DNA of 64,000 bases. Source: Symbiodinium natans. Lineage: Eukaryota; Sar; Dinophyceae; Suessiales; Symbiodiniaceae. Under the pieces are notes generated by a model that saw only the letters and a program-made list of their open reading frames with translations, was not told the origin of the DNA and made no database searches. This document shows positions 30,541-41,340 of the stretch, one piece after another (positions within the stretch are counted from its first letter, which is position 1; each line of letters begins with the position of its first letter). Both the position numbers and the translations under genes were made by a program. The stretch spans positions 247,001 through 311,000 of the forward strand of contig CAJNDS010002472.1 of NCBI GenBank assembly GCA_905221605.1, read 5' to 3'.

Positions 30541-30890
30541 GGCTGCTCAGGCCGAACTCCTAGCTATCAAACAAACAGGTCGATCTACTGAAGAGCTGGA
30601 GCCAAGCAAGAGCGGCAAGCAAGCAAGGGTAAACCTACTGCCGGTGCAAAACGTCAGCTACGTCTGTGTACAGTTGCCGCAGCTGGACATAATAAGGTGA
30701 GCACGCAGCACATGCAATCCCTCTATAAACAGCTGCCTGCGAACCGTCCTACAGCCTACGCCTTTTGCTCCAGCTGTCTGAATGATTCAACTCTTGCATA
30801 GAAGAAAGCACAGCTTCAGCCGATCGGAAGACTTGCTGAGTTCTGTACAAGTCACGCAGAAGGCGGGCTGCACCTGTTCTTTGTGCAGCC
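30541..30890. other. 5' flank of the Helitron coding region
   Basis: Unique sequence, no gene or array recognised. The Helitron 5' terminus may lie here or further right. Confidence 0.35.
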
Positions 30891-31400
30891 GCTCGCCTGA
30901 AGGTAAACATGAGGTACATGGCCCTCCAACGCAGTCCTTCAATTTCAGACGAAGACAAGATACATGGACCTTCTCTGCAATCCTTCAACCAAGGGCAAAC
31001 ATGAAGTATACTAGTACACCCGCCTGTGTAGTCCTGCAAGGGGTGAACATAAGGTACATGGCCTTCCTCTGGCATCCTTCAAGGCACATAACTCGCCTGT
31101 GCTATCCATCAATTAAGGGCGAACAGAAGGTACATGGTCTTCCTTCAATGAAGGGCGAACACAGGGCACACGGCCCTCCTCTGCTATCCTTCAATTAAGG
31201 GCGAACATAAGGATGCTGTACGTGGCCTTCCTCTGGTAGCCTTCAAGGTACAGGAGCTGGAGAAGCCCCGCTCCAGAGAGGGCGGGGAAAGGCCGGAGAA
31301 GCCTTCCTCTGCCACCCTTCAATATTGAAGGGGGAACACAGGGCACACGGCCCTCCTCTGCTATCCTTCAACTAAGGGCGAACATTAGGTACATGAAGGA
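30891..31400. repeat. Degenerate tandem repeat of about 55-70 bp
   Basis: Units combine CCTTCAATTAAGGGCGAACA, AAGGTACATGGCC and TTCCTCTGCTATCCTTCAA in the same order with indels. Another stretch of the same repeat is at about 31680-31770. Confidence 0.75.
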
Positions 31401-31990
31401 CGAACATGCTGTACGTGCACAGGAGGCCGAGAAGAGGCCCCAAGGAGGCGCCGGAGGCCGGACCCCAAGAGCAGAACAAGGCCTCGAAAAGGCCCTGAAA
31501 TCGGCCCTGAAGAGGACCGGGCGCCGGAGGAGCAGAACGAGGCCTCTGAAAACGTATCGGCCCTGAAGAGGACCGGGATAGTTCCCGAAGAGGCCCCAAG
31601 AAAGAAGAGGCGGAAAGGTCTGAAAAGAAAGGCTCCAAAGAGGCTGGGGAAAGGCCCCGAGCCGGAGAGGCCTGCCTCTGCCTACCCTCAATGAAGGGCG
31701 AACACAGGGCACACGGCCCTCCTCTGCTATCCTTCAATTAAGGGCGAACATAAGGTACATTTCCTCTGGTCGCCAGGAGCTGGAGAGGCCCCGAAGAGCC
31801 CGGAGAGCCGCGGAGAGGCCCGAAAAGATGCCTTTTCAGGCCCGAGAGAAAACGCATCGGCCCTGAAGAGGCCCCAACAAAGAAGAGGCGCCGGAAAGGT
31901 CGCAAAAGGCACTGGAGAGCCCCGAAGAACTCCAGAGAGGCCCGGGAAAGGCCCCAGCCGGAGAGGCCCCTGCAAGGCTCCACGAAGGGA
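31401..31990. repeat. Low-complexity GGCCCCGAAGAG-type sequence
   Basis: Loose repeats of AGGCCCCGAAGAG and GAGGCGCCGGA. Open frames on the minus strand follow from the composition and show no motif. Confidence 0.6.
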
Positions 31991-32187
31991 TTCTATGCCT
32001 CCCCGGTCCTTTGCACCTGGGTTTAGGGCTATCATTATACAGCTGCGAGTGGCGGCCTTTGCAAAGCCGCGTGGACCTTCCGGTCCAGGACCTACGGCAG
32101 CCCCTTCCGGTGGGCTGCCTCGGTCCGCGGGCGCCTTCCGGTCCGCCCGCTGCGGCCGGCCCCTTTGCTTGGAGTGGGGCCGGCCTT

Positions 32188-32548
32188 CAGTTTAGGGTTT
32201 AGGGTTCAGGGTTCAGGGTTTAGAGTTTAGGGTTTAGAGTTTAGGGTTTAGGGTTTAGGGTTTAGGGTTTAGGGTTTAGGGTTCGGTTTAGGGTTTAGGG
32301 TTTAGGGTTTAGGGTTTAGGGTTTAGGGTTTAGGGTTTAGGGTTTAGGGTTTAGGGTTTAGGGTTTAGGGTTTAGGGTTTAGGGTTTAGGGTTTAGGGTT
32401 TAGGGTTTACGGTTTCGGGTTTAGGGTTTAGGGTTTAGGGTTTAGGGTTTAGGGTTTAGGGTTTAGGGTTTAGGGTTTAGGGTTTAGGGTTTAGGGTTTA
32501 GGGTTTAGGGTTTAGGGTTTAGGGTTTAGGGTTTAGGGTTTAGGGCTA
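32188..32548. repeat. Longest TTTAGGG array of the window
   Basis: About 50 units over 360 bases with rare changes (TTCAGGG, TTTAGAG, TTACGG), starting soon after the telomere-free block that contains the Helitron and ending 30 bases from the next exon. Confidence 0.95.
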
Positions 32549-32578
32549 CAGGGCTTCAGGGCTTCAGGGCTCCCAGAC

Positions 32579-34603
32579 CTTGATGCGCGTCATGTTGTCA
32601 CGGCCGAGGTAGGCCTCTCCGACAGGGGGGAGCTCTTTGGTGCTTGAACTGCAACAACCCCAAACCAACCCTAAAACCTAAACCCTAAACCCTAAACCCT
32701 AAACCCTAAACCCTAAGCCCTAAGCCTAAGCCTAAGCCCTAAACCGTAAACCCTAAAACCCTACACCCTAAACCTGAAACCCTAAACCCTAGAAACCCTA
32801 AACCATAAAACCCTCCTACACCTCAGCCCTCAGAACGTTTCAGGCGCCTCCTCCGTCTCCTTCCGGAGCCAGCCAACATCCTGCCGGGAACCCGGGTTGG
32901 GGGTTTTGGGCTTTAGGGTTTAGGGGTTTAGGGTTTAGGGTTTAGGGCTTAGGGTCTAAGGTTTAGGGTTTAGGGCTAGGGTTTAGGGTTCCGCGTTTAG
33001 GGTTTAGGGTTCAAGGTTCATCATGCAAGCAGGCGTCGAACCCTAAATACCTCGGGTCTTCCTCCCCAGTCCAAGTGTCCTCTACTGCGCCTTTCCGAAC
33101 TTGCACGAAGCTTCTGCGATCTTCCGTGCCAACACTCGTGCAAGAAGCCATGAAGAAAAGCCTCCCAACACCTTTCCGTTCGCCCGAAACCCCAAACCCC
33201 CAACCCTCAAAGCCCCTAAGACCCCCACCAAGACCCCTGTAAACCCTAAACCCTAACCTAAACCCTGAACCCTAAACCCTAAACCCTAAACAGCCCCCCC
33301 TAAAGAGCCCCCCCCCCCCCAAAAAAAAAAAAAGTCCTCGAGCTTCGCCGCGTTCTCCATGGCCTCCTCGGCCCTCCGCGGCGCCGCCGCGCGGCGGACG
33401 ACGCAGGCGCCCCGGGAGACCAGGGCCTGGCGGGCCGTTTAGGGTTTAGGGTTTAGGGTTTAGGGTTTAGGGTTTAGCCGGGTTTGATCGCCCTGGAGAG
33501 TTGTTCCGGTGGGGTTCTTGCCAGAGGGCTTAAAGGGTCAAGGATGGCTTCTTCTTAGGGCAGGTTTGGGGCGTTCTGTGGGCTCGGGGGTTGGGAGCCC
33601 ACGACTTTGGGAGTTCGTGTTTGCCTGTTGCCACACAGGTGACGATGCAGGCGTGAACAACTTTGATTAATAAGATGCTCCTTTGCAAGACTGGCCTACA
33701 AGAATTGAGGGGCAACTTTGATTAATAAGATGCTCCTTTGCAAGACTGGCCTACAAGAATTGAGGCTCCAGTGCTCAAGACATCTCGAAGCAAAAAACCA
33801 TGGGCTTTCACAACCTGTCAACCGGAGGACCCAACTTCCACTGAGGCCCAACTTGCCTCGCAAAGGCTGTTGAGCATCTGCATGGCCTGCACAGTGCACT
33901 TCAGCTGAAGCCATCAGACACCATCAACATGGCACTGCACGCATCTCAGACTTGGAGGAGGGGGGAGGGGGGAGTGGCTTGAAAATGAGTTGTCGTCAAT
34001 TTCTGGTGGCCGCGTGAGCGAACAGGTGAGCGAACAGACAGTGAGCCGGATTGCTCTCGGCCACCAGCTTCGGACTTCAACAAGCTTTCTAGGTGCAGCG
34101 TGGATCGAGCTGCTGGGATGTGACGTGGCAAGAAGGGCCTGTCCCTGACAAACAGTCCATCTCCCGCTTGGAGGCTCGGGCTTGCTGTAGAGGAGGGTCA
34201 AGGTTTGGATCTGAAAGGGGGCGGTTTGGCTCCGCTCCTCAGAAGTAGGGCAAGAGTTGGGGGCATCGAGGAATCGGCAGAATCCTACTCTGGGAACCCC
34301 CCTGACAATTGTTGCCGAGTTCAAGGCCGCCTTCCTCATGGACCCTAAGCCCGAAACCCTGTAAGCATCCCTGAATCAGGCTCCTAAACCACTAAACCCT
34401 AAACCCTAAACCCCTAAACCCTAAACTCCTAAACCCTAAACCCCTAAACCCTAAACCCTAAACCCCTAAACCCTAAACCCCTGAAGCACAACTGATATCC
34501 TCGCTTTGGACCCTGACGCTCCCACACCTCCCGCTGGCGCTGTGACGTGTCGAAGTCTTCAGGCCAGTCGACATCAGCCTCAGCTTCGACCTCCGATGCC
34601 TTT
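32579..34603 (-). CDS. Multi-exon gene segment, four phase-compatible exons
   Basis: Minus-strand exons: 34528-34603, 33337-33426, 32837-32880 and 32579-32648. Boundaries: CCACAG/…GAG/GTGTGG, CCGCCAG/…GAG/GACTTT (GA donor), CGGCAG/…AC/GTTCTG, TTGCAG/…AAG/GTCTGG. Phases join as 2/0, 0/0, 0/2, 2/0 with no stop. Peptides: VDWPEDFDTSQRQRE/ALVSRGACV, RAEEAMENAAKLE/DVGWLRKETEEAPE, TKELPPVGEAYLGRDNMTR. The charged, helix-like composition suggests a cytoplasmic or nuclear protein. No family recognised. The 188-nt intron 32649-32836 is almost wholly CCCTAAA-type repeat. Confidence 0.6.
33657..33767. repeat. 55-bp tandem duplication
   Basis: Two identical copies of AACTTTGATTAATAAGATGC through CAAGAATTGAGG, starting 55 bases apart, in the first intron of the gene model at 32.6-34.6 kb. 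Confidence 0.9.
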
Positions 34604-34629
34604 CTGTGGCTTTTCCGGGCAACTTTTGC

Positions 34630-34785
34630 ATTTAGGGTTTAGGGTTTAGGGTTTAGGGTTTAGGGTTTAGGGTTTAGGGTTTAGGGTTTAGGGTTTAGGG
34701 TTTAGGGTTTAGGGTTCAGGGTTCAGGGTTCAGGGTTTAGGGTTTCGGGTTTACGGTTCGGGTTTAGGGTTCAGGGTTTAGGGGC
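34630..34785. repeat. TTTAGGG array
   Basis: About 20 units, ending with TTCAGGG and TTTCGGG variants, directly upstream of the exon at 34528-34603. Confidence 0.9.
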
Positions 34786-35880
34786 TTGAAAAAGGCGCCA
34801 TTTTGGGGGAGGGAGGTGCGCAAACCGGCTGCTTGCATTCTGTGGTCGTGGCCGAAGCAAGCAAAGCGAACACCCTCAAGCCGCAGGGAAAAACCTCGTT
34901 TGGGAAAAACCGGCTGCTTTGCCTGCGTTTTCTCCCGGAGACGCAGCTGCCCCGTGCTAGAGTCAAGCAAGCATCGCTGCCTACGGACGCAAGATCTAGG
35001 TCGAAAGCCTTCAAAGACTGTGCAGACCCAGGGGCTCTATCCAGGAGTGGCTCCTGTCTTGCAAGGCACGTGTTTTGGCACGTTTCAACCACAGACATTC
35101 CCGAGCTGCGCCCTGCAAAGGTTCAAGCCTCAGGTTGTTTAGTGGAGTTTCCGGTTTAGGGTTTAGGGTTTAGGGGTTTAGGTTGAGGGTTTAGGGTTTA
35201 AGGTTCGAGTCCCCGCTCTCCCTCTGTGTACCAGCAAGCGCTTCGTGCTTGGGACGTGCCATCAACATCCAGGCTGAAGGCTGTTTGAGCAACGGGGGGC
35301 CATCGCAACATCTGATTGGCTTTTTAACAGGCTGCCCAGCCAAACCAACTTACACTCCCCTAAGACAATGATAGGGACCATATTAACTGCATGTAAACCC
35401 TGGCACGCAAACACGTGCAAACAAAAAGCGTAAAGAGTGTGTAGTGTCTGCCGAGATTTTAGGCTCCCGGTACTGCGTGCCTGCCCAGGAACACCTCAGA
35501 GATTTTCGAAGACAGAGTTTAGTTTTCAGGGTTTAGGGTTTCGGGTCTAGGGGTTTAGGGGTTTAGGGTTTAGGGTTCCTAAACCCCTTTAGATATAGGG
35601 ATGGGCGACTGTAGACAGAACACGCCGCCAACGACAAGTGTCCGTCGACAAAGCCAAGCCCAGATTCCAATAGTTGTAACTCCCAACCCAAGTACAACCT
35701 TCAGGAGCAGTATCGGGCTACCAAGACTGGAAAGCATCCTCCCAAGTCCTGATAGGGTTTAGGGTTTGGGGCTTTAGGGTTTCGGGTTTAGGGTTCAGGG
35801 TTCAGGGTTCAGGGTTCAGGGTTTTGGGTTTAGGGTTTAGGGTTTAGGGTTTAGGGTTTAGGGTTCCAATCCTGAGAAGT
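34786..35880. other. Unphased islands with short TTTAGGG arrays
   Basis: Arrays at 35155-35210, 35530-35575 and 35755-35860. Unique stretches at 34790-35150, 35210-35520 and 35590-35750 contain open readings on both strands. I could not choose among them. Near 35617-35752 the plus strand reads KYNLQEQYRATKTGKHPPKS and stops. Confidence 0.35.
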
Positions 35881-35894
35881 ACAGTGTCTTATGG

Positions 35895-35956
35895 CGCTCA
35901 GACAGTTTCTGCCCGTCTCCTCCTCCTCGACTTTGGCCACCTCCCAGAAGGCATTG
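35895..35956 (-). CDS. Exon-like island, product unknown
   Basis: After CCTCGTAG the minus strand reads NAFWEVAKVEEEETGRN. The donor is not settled (GC possible at ACGG/GCAGAA). It needs a preceding exon ending in phase 2, which both 36104-36180 and 37407-37455 could supply. Confidence 0.4.
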
Positions 35957-36103
35957 CTACGAGGACTTCCGGGGTGTGCACAGAGGAGGGTTTGGGGTTT
36001 AGGGTTTAGGGTTTAGGGTTTAGGGTTTAGGGTTTAGGGCTTAGGGTTAGGGATCAGGGTTTGGAGTTTAGGGCTTAGGGTCGACGGTTTAGGGTTTACG
36101 TAC

Positions 36104-36180
36104 TTTGAGAGCGACGCTTTCCAGAGCCCAGGCGAGGGCTCTGGATCCAAGCCGTCAAGCCAGCAGATGTCGAAAGAGCG
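36104..36180 (-). CDS. Exon-like island with a canonical GTACGT donor
   Basis: Acceptor GATTCTCCAG, donor TCAAA/GTACGTAAA. The reading is SFDICWLDGLDPEPSPGLWK. The plus strand is also open, but the splice motifs favour minus. Confidence 0.45.
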
Positions 36181-37406
36181 CTGGAGAATCTAGGGTTCAG
36201 GGTTCATTGTTCAAGGTTTAGGGTTTAGGGTTTAGGGTTTAGGGTTTAGGGTTTAGGGTTTAGGGTTTAGGGTTTACACACGCGAGCTACACCCTCCATT
36301 TCACCTTCGAATCCAGGCCTCCTCTGTCTCGGCAGACATGGCGTGTGCCAGCAGGGCGCAGGGGAAACCGAGCGCAAGGAGCAGGGGACCACCGGCTTAG
36401 GCTCTCGCGGGCTCTTGGGGCTTTGGGCTTCAGGGTTCAAGGGGGCGCCTCTAAACCCCTAGACTGAAACCCTGAACCCCCGAACCCTCTGAACCCCCCA
36501 ACTCCGAAACCCCTAAGGGAGCAAGGGAGTCTCTGAAGTGTGTTCTCCGGGCTGATCTCGGCTTCAAGACACCTGGGATCTACGCGCGAAACACCTGGGG
36601 GTGAGCCCAAAAGCGGCGGCAACCCGGTAAAGCGAAGCCTTCGGCGCGACACTTGGGGACTTTAGGGTTTAGGGTTTAGGGTCTCGGGTTTAGGGTTTAG
36701 GGGCTTGGGGCGGGAGTTATTATATTACAAACATATAGGGACCCTAAGGAAATACTGTTGGTAAGCATTCCGACCCCTATAGTACAGACATGTTCGCCAA
36801 GGGGTTTGGTTCGCTTCAAAGCAATGCGCTCCATTCGGCTTAGGGTTCAGGACTTTGGGTTGGAGTTTAGGGTTTAGGGTTGGGGTTTAGGGTTGAGGGT
36901 TTAGGGTTTGGGGTTTGGGGTTTGGGGTTTGGGGTTTAGGGTTTAGGGTTTAGGGTCTTAGCCCTAAAGTCTAAACCCATACAGCCCAAACCCCAAGATC
37001 CATACAAACTACTCTAGGTTTGGGCCGATGGTCCGAATTCCAAGCTGCTGCGCGGCCACAAGGTCACCTGAAGCCCTAGAAGAAGCCTAAACCCCAAACC
37101 CAAAATCCGAAACCCTAAACCCAGAAACCCCTCACCCCGAAACCCCAAAACCCGAAACGCTAAGCCCCAAACCCAAAAAAACCCACAATTGCGAGAACTG
37201 CCCATTTGGAATTCAGACTCCCCCCCCCTTCAGCCTTGGGTTCTGGGGTTTAAAGGATTTAGGGGTGAAGGGATTTCGGGTGTAGGGTTTAGGGTTTAGG
37301 GTGGTTTAGGGTTAGGTTTGAAGGTTTAGGGTTTAGGGTGGTTGAGGGTTCAAGGATTAGGGTTCAGGGTTCAGGGGCTTCGGGGTTTCAGGGCTCCGGG
37401 GTTCAC

Positions 37407-37455
37407 CGGCCTTCCGGGATGGTGGAATCCTCAACCACTCGGGTAGCTCCAGGTG
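37407..37455 (-). CDS. Short exon-like island
   Basis: 49 nt between AACTCGCCAG and GCCG/GTGAAC. In the phase left by the exon at 38194-38257 it reads PGATRVVEDSTIPEG. In phase 0 it reads HLELPEWLRIPPSRKA. Confidence 0.45.
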
Positions 37456-38193
37456 CTGGCGAGTTGGGGGGGGGGGGGGGGGGTGTTGGGAGTTTGGGTT
37501 CAGGGTTTCGGGTTTAGGGTCTAGGGTCTAGGGTCTAGGGTTTAGGGGTTAGGGTCTAGGGTCTAAGGGTTTGGGGTTTGGGGTTTGGGGTTTAGGGTCT
37601 AAGGGTTTGGGGTTTGGGGTTTGGGGTTTGGGGTGTGGGGTTTGGGGTTTGGGGTGTGGGGTTTGGGGTTTGTTGGCGTTTTGCGGACTCTTTTGGTGTT
37701 CTGTGCTTTTGGTGTTTGGGGGTTCTTGTGTGGTTTGTTGGGGCTTCAGGGCGAAAGGGGCCTTGCTCCATGCCTTTGAGGCCAGGGAGAAGGGATGGGT
37801 CGAAACTCCAAAACCGAAAAATCTAAACCCTAAACCCTAACACTTGAAACCCCCTTTATCCTGAAACCCCCCTTGAACACCTAAACTCCTCAAACCCCCC
37901 TAAAACCCCTAAGCCCTTTAATCCTCACGCTCCTGGAAACCCGTCAACCCTAAAAACCTCAAACCCCTCAAACATCAGCCCTAATCCTCAACCCCCCTAA
38001 ACCCTCAAACCCTACAAGAACCTAAAGCACTAGAAGCGCTTTCTCATCTCTGTAAACCCTAAACCCTAAAACCCTCAACCCCTAAAGCCCGAAAGCCCTA
38101 AACCCTAAACCCTAAACCCTAAACCCTAAGACCCTCAACCCCCTAAAACCCTCAACCCCTAAAGGCCCTAAACGACCCCCTCAACTCCTCAAC

Positions 38194-38257
38194 CTGGCGC
38201 CTCCATGGTCTTCTTGTCCATGCGGAAGTGGAAGCCCTCCCGGTAGATCGTCACTGC
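38194..38257 (-). CDS. Short exon-like island
   Basis: 64 nt between TAGAACTGACAG and CGCCAG/GTTGAG. It reads VTIYREGFHFRMDKKTMEAP. It is flanked by a 230-bp TTTAGGG array upstream (minus sense) and CCCTAAA-rich sequence downstream. Confidence 0.5.
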
Positions 38258-38269
38258 CTGTCAGTTCTA

Positions 38270-38500
38270 GGGTTTAGGGTTTAGGGTTTAGGGTTTAGGG
38301 TTTAGGGTTTAGGGTTTAGGGTTTAGGGTTTAGGGTTTAGGGTTTAGGGTTTAGGGTTTAGGGTTTAGGGTTTAGGGGTTTGGGTTTAGGGTTTTGGGTT
38401 TAGGGTTTAGGGTTTAGGGTTTAGGGTTTAGGGTTTAGGGTTTAGGGTTTAGGGTTTAGGGTTTAGGGTCTAGGGTTTAGGGTTTAGGGTTTGGGTGTTG
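38270..38500. repeat. TTTAGGG array
   Basis: About 32 units, nearly perfect. Confidence 0.93.
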
Positions 38501-38867
38501 TGGGCTTGGGGGTTTGGGGTTTTAGGCTTTCGGGTTTAGGGCTTCAAGCTTGGGGTGCGCCTATGCGTTAGGCAACGGAAGGTGAGAAGATGTCATGATA
38601 GGTTTATTGGGCCGGTTTAACAATAGGGTTTAGAGCTTCGGGTTTAGGGCTCGAAGCGGCTAGAAGACTCACAGATTACGACAGACTTCAGGGTTGAAAT
38701 TGCCAGAGATTCGAAATCCTCAAGCCTTTGGGTGCCCTGCTGCTGGGGTGGATTTGGGGATGCCCCAGGAACATGAAGCTCCGAGGGGCTATGTGGGGTT
38801 TCTATGGGCGACAAGAGCGCTAAACCCCAACCCCAAACCCGAAACCTTGAGCCCCCTCTTGTGCGAG

Positions 38868-38984
38868 GCCCTACTGAACAAGGCGGCGGCGGGAGCGTCT
38901 CCGGAGATGGAGAAGCAGCGGCCGCTACGCCTCGCCGTCTCGGGCGGGAAGAAGGCAAAACCCCTGGTTCTCAGTAGGGGGTGA
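38868..38984 (+). CDS. Possible plus-strand terminal exon
   Basis: After a pyrimidine-rich acceptor (CCCCCTCTTGTGCGAG) the plus strand reads ALLNKAAAGASPEMEKQRPL and RLAVSGGKKAKPLVLSRG to a TGA. The basic C terminus is protein-like. It is on the opposite strand to most islands. Confidence 0.4.
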   Translation, partial: ALLNKAAAGASPEMEKQRPLRLAVSGGKKAKPLVLSRG

Positions 38985-39516
38985 GGGAATTAGGACCCTA
39001 TGTAATATGTGGATTATTTCGGGTACCTCATTCCCTCATTCCCGACTCAGAACCGGCCAGAAAAATTGGACTCCAAGAAGTCTTTCAGGTTTTGGGCTCT
39101 GGGCTTTTGGGACTTTGGGGCTTTCGTGTTTAGGGCTTAAAAGTTTTGGGTTTTGCGGTTTGGGGTTTAGGGTTGCCCGAAACCCTGACCCATGGAGCTT
39201 AAACCCTCGAAACAACAGAAGTGCTGGGTGCCAAGACGCTACACCTGAAACACTTGGGGCCGATGTATATATACTTCGAACTCTTTGGGGTCGTCTATCC
39301 AAGGGTTTAGGGTTTAGGGATTAGGGTTTAGGGTTTCGGGATGCAGGGCTATAAGAGCATAACTCAAGACTCTAAACCCCTAAACCCTAAACCCTGAACA
39401 CGAATTTCACCCTTGATGCCCTTCCAAATGTCGGGCAAAACCCTGCCAAGGTGAGAGCCCTTCGTCGGAAAGCTCCTGGGGCGTGCACACTCCCCTCTTC
39501 GTGCCAGGGTTGCTGA

Positions 39517-39700
39517 AGGGTTTAGGGTTTAGGGTTTAGGGTTTAGGGCTTAGGTTCAGGGTTTAGGGTTTAGGGTTTCGGGTTTAGGGTTTAGGGTTTA
39601 GGGTTTAGGGTTTAGGGTTTGGGGTTTGGGGTTTGGGGTTCGGGTTTAGGGTTTAGGGTTTAGGGCTTAAGGTCTAGGGTTTAGGGTTTAGGGATTCGAG
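39517..39700. repeat. TTTAGGG array with TTTGGGG patch
   Basis: Canonical units surround three TTTGGGG units at about 39617-39640. Confidence 0.9.
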
Positions 39701-39964
39701 ATGGCGTCAGGGGCGCGTGGATCCTTGGCAGGAGATGCGGGGAGATCTTGTAATGGGCCGCATCCCCTCGAGAGAAGTCGAGCTCAAGGCACGGAAACCC
39801 TAAGCCCCAAAGTTTCGGAGAAGGGCGAGTGTTGTCGAGTGCCCCAACCTCCCGGGTCCCACTACCTCTGGATGAGCCCTGTTGTGGAGAGTGCAAGAAA
39901 CCCAAGGGCCGTCAACCTCCCAAAACCTAATCCTAAACCCTAGATCCTAGACCCTAAACCACAC

Positions 39965-41037
39965 CCTTGTCCTCGGCCCCCTCGAGCTGCAGCATGTCCC
40001 CAGGCCTCCGGAGACTTCTGGCGAATCCGGGCTTAAGGCTTAGATGGTCCAGGTAACTCTCGTAGCACGCCCGGAAGCATTGCAGATGCTGCGCGCTTGA
40101 CAAGCAGAGGTGGGATTTTCCCTCTTATACTAACAGTCCTTACTAGGGTTTCTAGGACCCCCTACTATAATCCTACTAAGAACTGTTCCTGTAAGGGGGA
40201 ACATCCCACAGAAGAGGCATAAAGCATAAGGCCCAGGCCCGGCGCTCTGCAACAAGGCAGCCCATCGGCCATGCAGCTGCAACTGGGCACTCAAAAAGAG
40301 TTGCAGAGATTTATAAAGTTTTTAAGGGCCAGGCCATGAGTTTAAGCAAAGGTGTAAAGAATCAGAGAAGGTTTAGCCTCAAGGGCTTAGGGCTTGGAAG
40401 TTGAGGGCACGTAAACTTCCTGGCTTTTTGGCAGGCCCCCAGGCCTCGTGGTGCGAAAGATGTACTGGGCCTACAAGGGGAAGATCTTTTGGGGACTTGT
40501 TTGGATTGAGGGGTCAGGGTTCAGCGCTGAGGGTGAACCCAAAAAGCCCCGCCTCGTCTGAAGCATCCTCGCCACTGTGGGCCCTTCACATGGATGGAGG
40601 GTTTAGGGTTTAGGGTTTAGGGTTTAGGGTTTAGGGTTTAGGGTTTAGGGTTTAGGGTTTAGGGTTGAGGGTTGAGGGTTTAGGGTTTAGCGTCTAGGGT
40701 TTAGGGTTTAGGGTTTAGGGTTTAGGCTTCAGAGCTTGAGCCATCTGCACATTTCTGTTGTGCAGCTCGGGGTCGAGCACCCTCATGAAGGAACCGAACA
40801 GGAGCTCGTGGCTTCGCAATGTGTTTTCTTGGCTTCCCCGAGCCAACGTTCAGGGTTGAGGGTTGAGGGCTGAGGGCTGAGGGCTGAGGGTTGAGGGTTT
40901 GGGGCTTAGGGTTCGAAAACCCACCCGGGCGCCCCGGCAGCATGATGCTCATGCGCAGCAGCAGTGTGTCGTAGGGATCTTCATCTGGCCAAGGCGTTGG
41001 GGGTAGGCACTGCTCGGGATCAAGACATCCTTCGTCG
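39965..41037 (-). CDS. Multi-exon gene segment, three phase-compatible exons
   Basis: Minus-strand exons: 40933-41037, 40736-40832 and 39965-40088. Boundaries: TGCCTCCAG/…CCGG/GCGCCC, GGGGAAG/…CAA/GCTCTG, GCGCAG/…AAGG/GTGTGG. Phases 2/2, 2/0 and 0/1 are compatible. Peptides: PPTPWPDEDPYDTLLLRMSI, QENTLRSHELLFGSFMRVLD, NVQMAQ/HLQCFRACYESYLDHL. The intron between the last two holds a MITE-like element (40112-40207) and a TTTAGGG array (40600-40735). No family recognised. Confidence 0.6.
40112..40207. mobile_element. MITE-like element, family 1, copy B
   Basis: 96 bp. It starts GGGATTTTCCCTCTTATACT and ends TGTAAGGGGGAACATCCC, with inverted repeats of about 34 bases. It is inside an intron. Confidence 0.8.
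40600..40735. repeat. TTTAGGG array (intronic)
   Basis: About 18 units with TTGAGGG variants, adjoining the donor side of the exon 40736-40832. Confidence 0.9.
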
Positions 41038-41229
41038 CTGGAGGCAGCTTTACGTGATGAGTCTCATGGTTCACGGTGTCGCGACGAGCTTAGAACCTTA
41101 CGGTTCAACTTAAAACCCTAAACCTTAATTCGCCCTAATTAAAGTCATGGAAGACCTTACTCCTTCCTTGCCACTTCAGAGTCGAAAGCTTTGGTTGGTT
41201 CAGCCTGCAATCTCTTGAGCCCAAACACC

Positions 41230-41340
41230 CCTACACCCAGGAGTAACCTAGGGATTAAAAAAGGGCACCCTTCTTGGTTTGAAGGGGATGGGAACCCCAA
41301 CCCTACAGCAAGGGAACAAGGGCCTGCTCCGGGCCCTAGA
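41230..41340. mobile_element. Small inverted-repeat element, family 2
   Basis: About 110 bp. Left end CTACACCCAGGAGTAACCTAGG, right end GGCCTGCTCCGGGCCCTAG, and the interior GGGAACCCCAACCCTACA is shared with the copies at 15948 and 58297. Confidence 0.65.

Noticed and set aside
35190-35230. GGTTCGAGTCC, an exact tRNA B-box consensus, followed by CCCGCTCTCCC
   Set aside because: The five bases on either side do not pair as a T-arm, and no A-box or acceptor stem is present upstream. The upstream side is telomere-like repeat.
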